In this document: positions 17,308 to 26,219 of the stretch, piece after piece | Position numbering within the stretch: position 1 is the stretch's first letter | How the letters are laid out: every line of letters begins with the position of its first letter | Assembly: GCF_004376845.1 (NCBI RefSeq) | Contig: NZ_SNUW01000009.1 | Span: 1 to 64,000 of the forward strand | Origin: Psychromonas algarum | Lineage (GTDB): Bacteria; Pseudomonadota; Gammaproteobacteria; Enterobacterales; Psychromonadaceae | DNA: 64,000 bases | Direction of reading: 5' to 3' | The notes under the pieces: generated by a model | What the model saw: the letters and a program-made list of their open reading frames with translations, nothing else | Told to the model about the DNA's origin: nothing | The model's database searches: none | Translations under genes and position numbers: made by a program

Positions 17308-19612
17308 ACGTTTACTCCTATGGGGAGTCTTTATTTTGTTTTGTGCTGGTTTGCTGATTCAGCAAACAGTAATGCAGGATAAGTTACCCATAGAAACAAA
17401 CATCCTCGCTTTATTACCTAAAGATCAACAAGATAAAGTTGCTCAACAAGCTTTTGAGCAAATCGCTGACAACATTAATAATCGTGTTGTTTTTCTGATA
17501 AAAGGTAAAGATAAAGACAATTTAGTTAAAGCGGCAAGTTATTTTAATGATGCGTTAACAGCGATCGGTTTATTTGCTCATGTTGAATCTAAAATTAGTG
17601 AAAATCAGCAACAGGCTTGGGGATCGTTATACTTTCCCTATCGTGCTCAGTTATTAAGTGAACAAGATAAAAGCAACCTAGCGCAAGCGCCTGATGAACG
17701 TGTCACCCATGTTATTGAGCAGATTTATAATCCTTTTTCGGGTGTTTCTGGTGGTGAATTAAAATCTGATCCATTTTTATTATTTAGAGATTTTTTAAGT
17801 GCGCGAAATACCAGTGATGGTCATTTCTCACTGTATCAAAATTACTTACTAAGTCAGGTTGGTGATGATTTATATCTGATCATTCAAGCGGATTTAGCCG
17901 GTGATGCATTTGATAGTCGATTGCAAAGTTTATTGCCTCAATTACAAATCTTAGAAGCTGATGTTGAGCAATTGTTTCACGTGAAACTATTGCATACGGG
18001 CTCACTATTTTATGCAGCGCATGGAGCAGAAAGTGCTAAAAGTGAAATTAGTACAATTGGTGTTGGCTCTTTAATCGGTATTATTTTATTACTGTTATTT
18101 GTTTATCGTAGTAGCTTGCCTCTGATGTTAGCTTTGTTATCAATTGGCTGTGGTCTATTGGTGGCATTTGTTACAACGGTTTTAGTGTTTGGGAAAGTAC
18201 ATCTATTTAGCTTAGTGTTTGGTGCGAGTTTGATTGGTGTTTCCATCGATTATGCTTTTCATTATCTTACGGAGCGACTGGCTGAACAGAATAAGTGGGA
18301 TCCTGACTTTGCTTTAAAACAGATATTTAATGCGATTTCATTAGGTTTAGTGACCAGTTTAATTGGTTATCTTGGTTTGTTAATTGCACCATTCCCTGGT
18401 TTACAGCAGCTTTCACTGTTTTCTATTGTTGGTTTATTAAGTGCTTATTTAACGGTTGTTTTATGTTACCCCGCTCTGGCTCGTTCTCCGAGTAAAACTA
18501 AATTACCTAATTTACGATTATTAACGGCGTGGTTAGCTCTGTGGCAACATAAATCATTAAGAGTTGCACTACCGAGTGTATTGATTATTTTTGCATTTAT
18601 TGGCTTAACTAAAATCACTTTTAATGATGATATTCGTCAATTACAAACGATGCCAGAGGATCTAAAAGCGCAAGAGCACACGATTAAAGACATTACTGGT
18701 GTGGGTAATAATCAACGTTTGTTATTAGTTAAAGCGAATTCTGAAGAGTTATTGTTGCAGCGACTAGAACAATTATCAGCACAGTTTAATGAATGGAAAA
18801 CACAAGGTTTTATAAAAAGTGTCCAGTCGGTCAGTCAGTTTGTTCCTTCTTTAAAAACACAGCAAGAAAATTACCAACTGGTGGAAACGCTTTATCAGCA
18901 ACAAGGTGAAAGTTTATCTAACAAGTTAAATTTAACTGAGGCAATTGAATTTAAGCAAAGCTTTAAACCGTTATTAGTCAGTGATTATTTAATGTCTCCT
19001 GTTTCTGAGCCGCTTGGTTTTTTATGGTTAGGTGATATTTCAGGGTATTATGCATCCGTTATTATTTTGAGTGATGTGACTAATCCAGCGACTGATCCGC
19101 AATTGGTTGCTCACTACATTGAGCAACAAGCAGATGTACAGGTATTGGATAAAGCGGCAGAAATATCTGCTATTTTTTCACATTATCGACTGTTTATTGG
19201 TGAAATGTTGCTAGCGGTGTATTTTCTGATTGGACTTTTATTAGCATGGCATTACGGTGTTAAGAAAGCTTGTAAAGTGATGACTCCTCCTTTAATTGCT
19301 GGTGTTGCCGCGCTTGCTATTACTGCGGTATTTGCTATCCCTATTACTATTTTTAATCTGCTCGCTTTATTACTTGTATTAGGTATTGGTATTGATTACA
19401 CCTTATTTTTTGCTGAGCAGAAAAACACTATCAACAGTGAAAATACATTCTTAGCGATCACGCTTTCTGCTATTACGACTGTGTTATCTTTTGGGTTATT
19501 AGCATTAAGTGAAACACAAGCGATTTATGGATTCGGTGTAACTGTTTTGACTGGTATTATTATTGCGTGGTTATTAGCCCCTTTAGCAATGAACAAAGGA
19601 ACTAAAAAATGA
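17291..19612 (+). CDS. apeM: MMPL/RND-family exporter (ApeM)
   Basis: This 773-residue membrane protein has the RND layout: one N-terminal membrane helix, a large periplasmic loop, a cluster of helices from about residue 250 to 400, a helix and second loop, and a second cluster from about 630 to 770. GVSIDYAFHYLTE and GIGIDYTLFFAEQ are the paired signature helices of the two halves. It probably exports the aryl polyene lipid, handing it to the LolA-like ApeL. A parS-like 14-bp palindrome is embedded in its coding sequence at 17973-17988. It overlaps the next gene by 4 bp. Confidence 0.85.
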   Translation: MRSNSKRLLLWGVFILFCAGLLIQQTVMQDKLPIETNILALLPKDQQDKVAQQAFEQIADNINNRVVFLIKGKDKDNLVKAASYFNDALTAIGLFAHVESKISENQQQAWGSLYFPYRAQLLSEQDKSNLAQAPDERVTHVIEQIYNPFSGVSGGELKSDPFLLFRDFLSARNTSDGHFSLYQNYLLSQVGDDLYLIIQADLAGDAFDSRLQSLLPQLQILEADVEQLFHVKLLHTGSLFYAAHGAESAKSEISTIGVGSLIGIILLLLFVYRSSLPLMLALLSIGCGLLVAFVTTVLVFGKVHLFSLVFGASLIGVSIDYAFHYLTERLAEQNKWDPDFALKQIFNAISLGLVTSLIGYLGLLIAPFPGLQQLSLFSIVGLLSAYLTVVLCYPALARSPSKTKLPNLRLLTAWLALWQHKSLRVALPSVLIIFAFIGLTKITFNDDIRQLQTMPEDLKAQEHTIKDITGVGNNQRLLLVKANSEELLLQRLEQLSAQFNEWKTQGFIKSVQSVSQFVPSLKTQQENYQLVETLYQQQGESLSNKLNLTEAIEFKQSFKPLLVSDYLMSPVSEPLGFLWLGDISGYYASVIILSDVTNPATDPQLVAHYIEQQADVQVLDKAAEISAIFSHYRLFIGEMLLAVYFLIGLLLAWHYGVKKACKVMTPPLIAGVAALAITAVFAIPITIFNLLALLLVLGIGIDYTLFFAEQKNTINSENTFLAITLSAITTVLSFGLLALSETQAIYGFGVTVLTGIIIAWLLAPLAMNKGTKK
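17973..17988. other. parS-like ParB-binding site (inside apeM)
   Basis: TGTTTCACGTGAAACT matches 15 of 16 bases of the parS consensus seen in perfect form elsewhere in this window. The inner 14-bp palindrome GTTTCACGTGAAAC is intact. It lies within the apeM reading frame, about 10 kb from the main group of sites. Confidence 0.7.
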
Positions 19613-20202
19613 AGCGGATGATTGTTGTTTTATCGATATTGTTGAGTGCTTGTTCTATGCAACCTAAAATGCAACAAGCAACACATCCAGTGCAAGTTGA
19701 AATAACACCTGGACAGTTTGTTAACTTACCACAGCCTAAAGAACTACAACAAAATGTTAATGTTAGTCAGCTTATTACTGCTCAATGGGGAGAAGCTAAT
19801 CAACAACAGATGCTAACGCAGTTACAAGTAGATCAAGAAAAAGTTGTGTTAGCTGGGTTCTCTGCTTGGGGTGTTAAGTTGTTGAGCTTGACTTATTTGG
19901 GTGAAGATGGCGGAAATAAAATTGAAACAAATGTGATTGCAGGATTTGCCGATAAATTACCACAACCCGAGCAAGTTTTATTTAATGTTATGCTTTCTAT
20001 TTGGCCTAAAAGTTCATGGGATAAACCACTGGCAGCAATAGGTTGGAAGCTAAAAGAAACAGCGTTACAGCGATTATTAATTGATCAAAATGGCAAGGTG
20101 GTTGTGACGATTGATTATCAGAAAAAAACACATTTAGATGGCAAGATAACGTTTAAACATCAAGGTTTAAATTACACTGTGATAATTGAAACAAAGGCAT
20201 AA
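19609..20202 (+). CDS. apeN: DUF3261 lipoprotein of the aryl polyene export set (ApeN)
   Basis: The 197-residue product has a lipoprotein signal peptide with lipobox LLSAC (Cys15). The mature part is small and beta-rich and matches the DUF3261 family seen at this position in aryl polyene clusters. Position after the exporter suggests a partner in outer-membrane insertion of the pigment; the molecular role is not established. The start overlaps apeM by 4 bp, and a 54-bp gap follows before apeO. Confidence 0.75.
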   Translation: MKRMIVVLSILLSACSMQPKMQQATHPVQVEITPGQFVNLPQPKELQQNVNVSQLITAQWGEANQQQMLTQLQVDQEKVVLAGFSAWGVKLLSLTYLGEDGGNKIETNVIAGFADKLPQPEQVLFNVMLSIWPKSSWDKPLAAIGWKLKETALQRLLIDQNGKVVVTIDYQKKTHLDGKITFKHQGLNYTVIIETKA

Positions 20203-20256
20203 AAGCTGACACAATGAGTTATCAACTAATACACATAACAAATGATGAAAAGCTAA

Positions 20257-21444
20257 ATGGATAATACACAAGATAATGCAATTTATATTCATGCGATGGC
20301 AATGAATAGTGCGCTGGGTGATAACACTGAGCAGCAAATATCTACTCTTTTAGGTAAAACCCCTGCTGCTATGTGTTCAGAATCTGGTTGGTTGAATGAT
20401 GGTAAAGCAACCGTGGTTGGTAAAGTATTAAGTGAGTTGCCGATCATTCCTGCGCACTTTATTAATAAAAATACTCATAATAATCGCTTGGCCCTTTCTG
20501 CTTTATTATCAATGGAAACTTCTATTAAAGAAGCGATTGAACAGTTTGGTGCAGAGCGTATTGCTGTTGTTGTTGGGACCAGTACATCTGGCATTAGTGA
20601 TGGTGAAAGCGCGTTAAATGAAGGTTTATCTGTTGATTACCACTATCACCAACAGGAAGTAGGGAATTTAGGGCAATTTGTTGCTGATTATTTTTCAATT
20701 GAAGGTCCTGCTTATACAATTTCAACTGCTTGCTCATCATCTGCTCGTGTGTTTATCTCAGCTAAACGTTTATTAAATGCAGGTTTAGTTGATGCTGTAA
20801 TTGTGGGGGGAAGTGATTCTCTGTGCCGATTAACATTAAATGGCTTTCATGGTTTAGAAGCCCTTTCGAGCGAAGCTTGTTTGCCTTTTAGTCAAAACCG
20901 TAAAGGCATTAATATCGGTGAAGCAGCTGCATTTATGTTGTTATCTAAACAGAAAAATACAACAGGTTTAGCATTGCTAGGTGTTGGTGATAGTTCTGAT
21001 GCACATCATATATCTGCACCACACCCTGAAGGAAAAGGTGCAATAGAAGCGATGCAAAAAGCGTTAGATGATGCGCATTTAACTGTTGATGATATTGGTT
21101 ACATTAATGCACATGGAACAGCGACTAAATTAAACGATGCGATGGAATCTAAAGCGATATACACATTATTTAAAGATACTGTGCCAGTAAGTTCAACAAA
21201 GCCATTAACAGGGCATACATTAGGTGCAGCATCGATATTAGAAGCGAGTATTTGTTGTTTGTTATTAGCGCAAGATATGACACTACCGGTACAAATCAAT
21301 GATGGTGAGTTTGATCCTACTTTAGCTCCTATTCAATTTGTTAACAAACCTGAAAAATTACAGAAAAAAATATTGTTAAGCAATTCATTTGCATTCGGTG
21401 GTAACAATATGAGTTTAATTTTTGGAATAAAAAATGACCAATAA
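20257..21444 (+). CDS. apeO: Beta-ketoacyl-ACP synthase, catalytic subunit (ApeO)
   Basis: This 395-residue FabF-type ketosynthase has active-site Cys159 in ISTACSSSAR. The two catalytic histidines lie in INAHGTATKLND and KPLTGHTLGAAS. It extends the polyene by decarboxylative condensation with malonyl-ACP and is the likely catalytic partner of the Cys-less ApeC. The only sizeable gap in this half of the operon (54 bp) precedes it. It overlaps apeP by 11 bp. Confidence 0.9.
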   Translation: MDNTQDNAIYIHAMAMNSALGDNTEQQISTLLGKTPAAMCSESGWLNDGKATVVGKVLSELPIIPAHFINKNTHNNRLALSALLSMETSIKEAIEQFGAERIAVVVGTSTSGISDGESALNEGLSVDYHYHQQEVGNLGQFVADYFSIEGPAYTISTACSSSARVFISAKRLLNAGLVDAVIVGGSDSLCRLTLNGFHGLEALSSEACLPFSQNRKGINIGEAAAFMLLSKQKNTTGLALLGVGDSSDAHHISAPHPEGKGAIEAMQKALDDAHLTVDDIGYINAHGTATKLNDAMESKAIYTLFKDTVPVSSTKPLTGHTLGAASILEASICCLLLAQDMTLPVQINDGEFDPTLAPIQFVNKPEKLQKKILLSNSFAFGGNNMSLIFGIKNDQ

Positions 21445-21904
21445 ATACCCTAGTATTGCATCCTTAGTACCGCATGATGCACCAATGATATTAATTGATA
21501 ATATCGTTGATACAGATGAAAAAACGATTCATTGCCAAGTATTTGTAACAGCAGACAGCCCTTTTTTTGATTCTCAGAGTAATGCCATTGGTGCGTGGGT
21601 CGGTATTGAATATATGGCACAAACGGTTGCGGCATGGTCTGGTTACCAACACTTTTTAAAACAGCAGGTTTCTCCTATTGGATTTTTGTTAGGTGTTCGC
21701 CGTTACGATACGCAATCTGATCTTTTTCATCAAGGTGAAATTATTGATATTTATGCGGAAAAATTGATGGAAAGTGAAGGCATGGGGGCATTTTCCTGTC
21801 AGATAAAATGTAAAAACAAACAATTAGCAAGTGCACAATTAAACGTATTTGTGCCAAATAACCAACAATTAGAAACAATGCTAAAAGGAAAAGATAATGA
21901 CTAA
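21434..21904 (+). CDS. apeP: Hotdog-fold dehydratase, partner of ApeI (ApeP)
   Basis: The 156-residue product belongs to the 3-hydroxy-fatty-acyl-ACP dehydratase-like family. It has VPHDAPMILID near residue 12, where PHR/PHD-type motifs start hotdog dehydratases, and a central helix with WVGIEYMAQTVAAWSG. In the studied Xenorhabdus system it forms a complex with ApeI for dehydration. It overlaps apeO by 11 bp and apeQ by 8 bp. Confidence 0.85.
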   Translation: MTNKYPSIASLVPHDAPMILIDNIVDTDEKTIHCQVFVTADSPFFDSQSNAIGAWVGIEYMAQTVAAWSGYQHFLKQQVSPIGFLLGVRRYDTQSDLFHQGEIIDIYAEKLMESEGMGAFSCQIKCKNKQLASAQLNVFVPNNQQLETMLKGKDND

Positions 21905-22622
21905 GCAAGTACTGGTGACTGGAGCAAGTAAAGGTATTGGTCGTGCAATCGCTCTACAATTAGCTAAAGATGGATTTACTATTGCCGTGCATTATATGGG
22001 TGATAAAAATGGTGCATTAGCGACGCTTGAAGCTATTAGCGAATTAGGTGGAAGTGGTCGTATTTTACAGTTTGATATTAGCGATCGAGAACAATGCCGT
22101 ACGGTTTTAGAAGCAGATATAGAAGCTCATGGTGCGTATTACGGTGTGGTGAGTAATGCTGGCGTCACTAATGATACTGTTTTTCCTGCAATGACTGGCG
22201 ATGAATGGGATGGTGTTGTACATACCAATTTAGATGCATTTTATAACGTTTTACATCCTTGTATTATGCCTATGGTTCAATTGCGTAAAGGTGGCCGAAT
22301 CGTCACTATGGCATCTGTTTCCGGATTGGTAGGAAATCGAGGTCAAACCAATTATAGCGCTGCTAAAGCCGGTATTATTGGTGCAACAAAAGCGTTGGCA
22401 TTGGAAGTTGCAAAACGAAAAATCACTGTAAACTGTGTTGCTCCTGGACTAGTTGATACAGGCATGGTGAATGAAGAAGTCAAAGAGCATGCTCTGCCGC
22501 TTGTGCCACTTCGTCGTATGGGACAACCAGAAGAAGTTGCGGGTCTTGTTAGTTATTTAATGTCTGATATTGCCGCATATACAACCCGTCAAGTGATCAG
22601 TGTAAATGGAGGGATGGTGTAA
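21897..22622 (+). CDS. apeQ: 3-ketoacyl-ACP reductase, FabG-like (ApeQ)
   Basis: This 241-residue short-chain dehydrogenase has the NADP-binding motif GASKGIG at residues 9-15. The catalytic set is Ser140, Tyr153 and Lys157 (NYSAAKAG), and the C-terminal SVNGGM is typical of FabG. It reduces the keto group after each condensation. Location between the dehydratase and the last ketosynthase assigns it to polyene extension rather than general fatty acid synthesis. Confidence 0.9.
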   Translation: MTKQVLVTGASKGIGRAIALQLAKDGFTIAVHYMGDKNGALATLEAISELGGSGRILQFDISDREQCRTVLEADIEAHGAYYGVVSNAGVTNDTVFPAMTGDEWDGVVHTNLDAFYNVLHPCIMPMVQLRKGGRIVTMASVSGLVGNRGQTNYSAAKAGIIGATKALALEVAKRKITVNCVAPGLVDTGMVNEEVKEHALPLVPLRRMGQPEEVAGLVSYLMSDIAAYTTRQVISVNGGMV

Positions 22623-23851
22623 TGGTTGAACGTAGAGTCGTTATTACAGGAATGTCAGGTGTTACCGCTTTTGGTAATGATTGGGCAAGTGTCCAGAAAA
22701 AACTCAAAGCATGTGAGAATGCAACGCAGTATATGGAAAGTTATGAACAGTATGATGGTTTGAATACTAAGTTAGCTGCACCTATTGATAACTTTGAATT
22801 GCCTAAACATTACACTCGTAAAAAAACGCGTGGCATGGGGAGAGTTGCTAAATTAGCAACTTTGGCTACAGAAAATGCATTAGTACAAAGTGGTTTGATA
22901 GATAATGACGTATTAACCAATGGTGAAACTGGCGTGGCTTATGGTTCATCAACGGGTAGTACTAATGCTGTTGGTGCCTTTGGTGTAATGCTTAATGAGA
23001 AAAGTACGCGTGCAATTACCGCAACAACTTATGTGCAAATGATGCCACATACTAGTGCTGTTAATGTTGGTTTGTTTTTTGGTTTAAGAGGCCGAATTAT
23101 CCCAACAAGCAGTGCTTGTACGTCTGGCAGTCAAGCGATTGGTTATGCTTACGAAGCGATTAAATTTGGTAAACAAACAGTTATGGTTGCTGGTGGAGCG
23201 GAAGAGCTATGTCCTACGGAATCGGCGGTTTTTGATACTTTATTTGCTACCAGCCTGAAAAATGATGCTCCTAAATCAGTGCCTCGTCCATATGATAAAG
23301 ATCGTGATGGTTTAGTCATTGGTGAAGGTGCGGGTACCTTAGTGCTAGAAGAGTATGAACATGCAGTTGCACGTGGTGCAAAAATTTATGCTGAAATAGT
23401 TGGTTTTGCAAGTAACTGTGATGCTACTCATGTGACACAACCTCGTAAAGAAACAATGCAAATTTGTATGGAAATGGCGTTAAAAGATGCCAATCTAGAT
23501 GCTAACAAAATTGGTTATGTTTCGGCACATGGAACAGCAACGGATCGTGGTGACATTGCAGAAACTAATGCAACGGAAGGCGCATTAGGTAAAGGAGTCC
23601 CTATCAGTTCTTTGAAAAGTTATTTTGGTCATACTTTAGGTGCCTGTGGTGCTGTTGAAGCTTGGGTTGCTATTGAAATGATGAATAATGGTTGGTTTAA
23701 CCCAACACTTAATTTAGAAAACCTTGATCCTGAATGTGGTGATTTAGATTATATTACTGGCTCTGGTCGTGATATTGATTGTGAGTATGTAATGAGCAAT
23801 AATTTTGCTTTTGGTGGAATTAATACCTCGCTTATATTTAAAAAAATGTAA
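22622..23851 (+). CDS. apeR: Beta-ketoacyl-ACP synthase (ApeR)
   Basis: The 409-residue FabF-like ketosynthase has active-site Cys166 in TSSACTSGSQ. The histidine motifs are SAHGTATDRGD and KSYFGHTLGACG. It is the second complete ketosynthase of the cluster and is thought to handle the first condensation or a separate branch, working as a homodimer. Its start overlaps the apeQ stop by one base. It is the last gene of the operon and is followed by a terminator. Confidence 0.9.
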   Translation: MVERRVVITGMSGVTAFGNDWASVQKKLKACENATQYMESYEQYDGLNTKLAAPIDNFELPKHYTRKKTRGMGRVAKLATLATENALVQSGLIDNDVLTNGETGVAYGSSTGSTNAVGAFGVMLNEKSTRAITATTYVQMMPHTSAVNVGLFFGLRGRIIPTSSACTSGSQAIGYAYEAIKFGKQTVMVAGGAEELCPTESAVFDTLFATSLKNDAPKSVPRPYDKDRDGLVIGEGAGTLVLEEYEHAVARGAKIYAEIVGFASNCDATHVTQPRKETMQICMEMALKDANLDANKIGYVSAHGTATDRGDIAETNATEGALGKGVPISSLKSYFGHTLGACGAVEAWVAIEMMNNGWFNPTLNLENLDPECGDLDYITGSGRDIDCEYVMSNNFAFGGINTSLIFKKM

Positions 23852-23883
23852 GTGTTTACTATCTTTTTTGTATAGTCATATAG

Positions 23884-23941
23884 GCGATATAAATAAATTT
23901 TCACTTAGAAGTGAGCTTTGTTTATGTCGCTTTTATTTTTT
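23884..23941 (+). terminator. Terminator of the ape operon, overlapping the end of a convergent gene
   Basis: A 14-bp outer stem (GCGATATAAATAAA with TTTGTTTATGTCGC, two G-U pairs in RNA) holds an inner hairpin (TCACTT AGA AGTGA) and is followed by TTTTATTTTTT. The stop codon of the leftward DUF2161 gene lies in the right arm. Confidence 0.75.
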
Positions 23942-24617
23942 GTGCTTTTTCTAACCATTCAGGAAGTTCACTTTTTCCTTTTTCCGACAATTGATAAATT
24001 CCTCGTTCTACTTTTTCAAACCAAGCATAATAATTACCACTTAAAAAACTTGTCGCTTGTGGTTCTGTAATGGCTTTATTAATTTCAGATCCTTTAGCTT
24101 GCGGATGTGTGAGTAAATACTCTGCAACACGAATACAGCGTTGACGGTATGCTGTTAAACCTGCTTTAGATCGTGTTGAGCCCCCTTTTTGTGTATCACC
24201 AATACGTTGATCAAATTCTTTTAATAACCCTGCTTGTTTACGTTTATTTTGTCGTGGTGTGTATTCTTGTGGGTCACAGATAACTTCTACGTATTGTTGT
24301 GATGCTTGGATATCTACGATGATTAAACCAATACCTAAACGTTTAATTAACTTTTTAACTTGTTTACTTTGTTTTTTATAAATACCACATTGTTTGGGAA
24401 CGGCAATATAAACAGTATCTGACAGGTTGAAGCGATCAACTGCTTGTAACAATAAAGTGATATTTAAACTTAATTTAAGTTCAACGATAACAACTTTTGA
24501 TCCCTTTATTGCGACTATATCGCAATCTTTTATCTCCCCTTTTACTTGGTAATCAAGTTGCTCAAGGTATGATTTTATTGGAGTGTAGAGATCGCTTTCT
24601 TGCAGTTTTTTTTTCAT
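23922..24617 (-). CDS. DUF2161 protein, predicted PD-(D/E)XK phosphodiesterase
   Basis: The 231-residue protein has an N-terminal nuclease-like core. CDIVAIKGSKVVIVELKL (about residues 33-50) gives the Asp...Glu-x-Lys arrangement of PD-(D/E)XK enzymes. The C-terminal half (from about residue 150) looks like a helix-turn-helix or winged-helix domain (YRQRCIRVAEYLL, SGNYYAWFEKVERGIYQLSEKG). The family is annotated as a putative phosphodiesterase of unknown substrate. It converges on the ape operon but has no visible link to pigment synthesis. A role in DNA repair or defence would be a guess. Confidence 0.7.
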   Translation of the reverse strand: MKKKLQESDLYTPIKSYLEQLDYQVKGEIKDCDIVAIKGSKVVIVELKLSLNITLLLQAVDRFNLSDTVYIAVPKQCGIYKKQSKQVKKLIKRLGIGLIIVDIQASQQYVEVICDPQEYTPRQNKRKQAGLLKEFDQRIGDTQKGGSTRSKAGLTAYRQRCIRVAEYLLTHPQAKGSEINKAITEPQATSFLSGNYYAWFEKVERGIYQLSEKGKSELPEWLEKAQKIKAT

Positions 24618-24695
24618 CTAGATCAATCGTTAAGTTTGTTGGTTAAGTTAATATAAAATAATGCAATAAATTAACCCTAACTACTAGTTGTAAAA

Positions 24696-24970
24696 GGATT
24701 TCATTTAGCACGTTTTATCGTTATTTTTTGTTTATTATTAACTGGATGCTCCTCATTACCCGAGAATGCTCGCAAGCTAGTTACCAAAAAAATCTTTCTC
24801 CTCGCACTTTTAATGAAAACACTGATATTGCAATGATTATTGACTCTGCTCCATTGCCGGTTGAAAGCGCTGTGTTATTTAAACGCAATATTAATAAGGT
24901 TACATTCAAGTTAAGTTTGATTGATGACAGAATTGTATGGATGATTAAACAACATCAAAAGTTACCATAA
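24696..24970 (+). pseudogene. Remnant of a small lipoprotein gene (frameshifted, no start codon)
   Basis: An AAAAGGA ribosome-site-like sequence at 24692-24698 is followed in one frame by a lipoprotein signal peptide (RFIVIFCLLLTGCSSLPENA, 24711-24770) with a perfect LTGC lipobox but no ATG, GTG or TTG start. That frame ends at a TGA near 24838. In another frame a protein-like stretch runs to 24970 (PRTFNENTDIAMIIDSAP through IVWMIKQHQKLP). The simplest reading is a lipoprotein of about 90 residues broken by a frameshift and loss of the start. A sequencing error or a real small protein from the TTG at 24728 remain possible. Confidence 0.4.
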
Positions 24971-25299
24971 CGAGCCTACAGAAACGTTCTAGAAAGTCTG
25001 CTATGTATTTTATGTGTTTGTTAGCTGGAGAATCTTAGCTATAAATACCCCATTCTTAGTGCAATTGTATAAGTTGTTTTCTTCCATAATTGAATGTTCA
25101 TTCGGGTGCTTATCTGATGTAAGAATAGATATTTTTTGTATAGGGAGACTTTTTGACTGAGAGTTTATTTGGGGATTTAAAGTGTGTTTTCTTAAGCTAC
25201 CTTTGTAGATATATACAAGTTAAAACTGTTAGTGGTATAGATGCCCTTGAATGGGTATAATATCGACTCATTTTTTTTAATCAACTCGAAGCCAACATC
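24971..25299 (+). promoter_or_regulatory. Upstream region of glyQ with a TATAAT box
   Basis: This stretch holds no gene. A perfect -10 hexamer TATAAT lies at 25256-25261, about 39 bp before the glyQ start. I see no good -35 at 16-18 bp from it. Nothing else stands out. Confidence 0.5.
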
Positions 25300-26208
25300 A
25301 TGCAAAAATTCGATACAAAAACATTCCAAGGGCTGATTCTTGCATTGCAAGACTTTTGGGCTCGCCAAGGTTGTGCGATCGTACAACCTCTTGATATGGA
25401 AGTGGGTGCTGGAACATTCCACCCGCAAACATTCTTACGTTCAATTGGTCCTGAGCCAATGAGCAGTGCTTATGTTCAGCCATGTCGTCGTCCTACTGAT
25501 GGTCGTTACGGTGAAAACCCTAATCGCTTGCAGCATTATTACCAATTCCAAGTGGTATTAAAACCTTCTCCGAAGAACATTCAAGAGTTGTACTTAAAGT
25601 CACTTGAAGAGATTGGTATCGATACATCAATCCATGATATTCGTTTCGTTGAAGATAACTGGGAATCACCAACCTTAGGGGCTTGGGGTTTAGGCTGGGA
25701 AATTTGGTTAAATGGCATGGAAGTAACGCAGTTTACTTATTTCCAACAAGTTGGTGGTCTTGAGTGTTCACCTGTTACCGGTGAAATCACTTATGGCCTA
25801 GAACGTCTTGCAATGTATATTCAAGGTGTTGACAGTATTTATGACCTAGTGTGGACAGATGGTCCAATGGGTAAAGTGACTTACGGTGATATCTTCCACC
25901 AAAATGAAGTTGAACAATCAACTTATAACTTTGAATATGCAGATGTTGATGCGTTATTTACAAAGTTTGATCAATGTGAAAAAGATAGCCAAGGCCTAAT
26001 TGAAGCTGGTTTACCATTACCTGCTTATGAGCAAGTAATGAAAGCATCTCATGTATTTAACTTGTTAGATGCTCGTCATGCAATTTCAGTAACTGAACGT
26101 CAACGTTATATCTTACGTGTACGTTCATTATCAAAAGCAGTTGCTGAAGCTTATTACGCTAAGCGTGAAGCGCTTGGTTTCCCACTTTGTAAAAATTTAA
26201 ATAAATAG
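25300..26208 (+). CDS. glyQ: Glycyl-tRNA synthetase alpha subunit
   Basis: The 302-residue product is full length for the alpha chain of the bacterial tetrameric glycyl-tRNA synthetase. Class II synthetase motifs include [15 protein letters not shown] and [19 protein letters not shown], the latter being part of the ATP/glycine site, plus [15 protein letters not shown]-like residues. It joins glycine to tRNA-Gly with the beta subunit encoded 11 bp downstream. This gene pair close to the origin is typical of Vibrio- and Shewanella-like chromosomes. Confidence 0.97.
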   Translation: MQKFDTKTFQGLILALQDFWARQGCAIVQPLDMEVGAGTFHPQTFLRSIGPEPMSSAYVQPCRRPTDGRYGENPNRLQHYYQFQVVLKPSPKNIQELYLKSLEEIGIDTSIHDIRFVEDNWESPTLGAWGLGWEIWLNGMEVTQFTYFQQVGGLECSPVTGEITYGLERLAMYIQGVDSIYDLVWTDGPMGKVTYGDIFHQNEVEQSTYNFEYADVDALFTKFDQCEKDSQGLIEAGLPLPAYEQVMKASHVFNLLDARHAISVTERQRYILRVRSLSKAVAEAYYAKREALGFPLCKNLNK

Positions 26209-26219
26209 AGGCAAGTTTA

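Noticed and set aside
24728-24970. 80-residue gene starting at TTG
   Set aside because: There is no ribosome site, and the upstream lipoprotein signal in another frame explains the region better as a broken gene. It is kept only as a pseudogene call.
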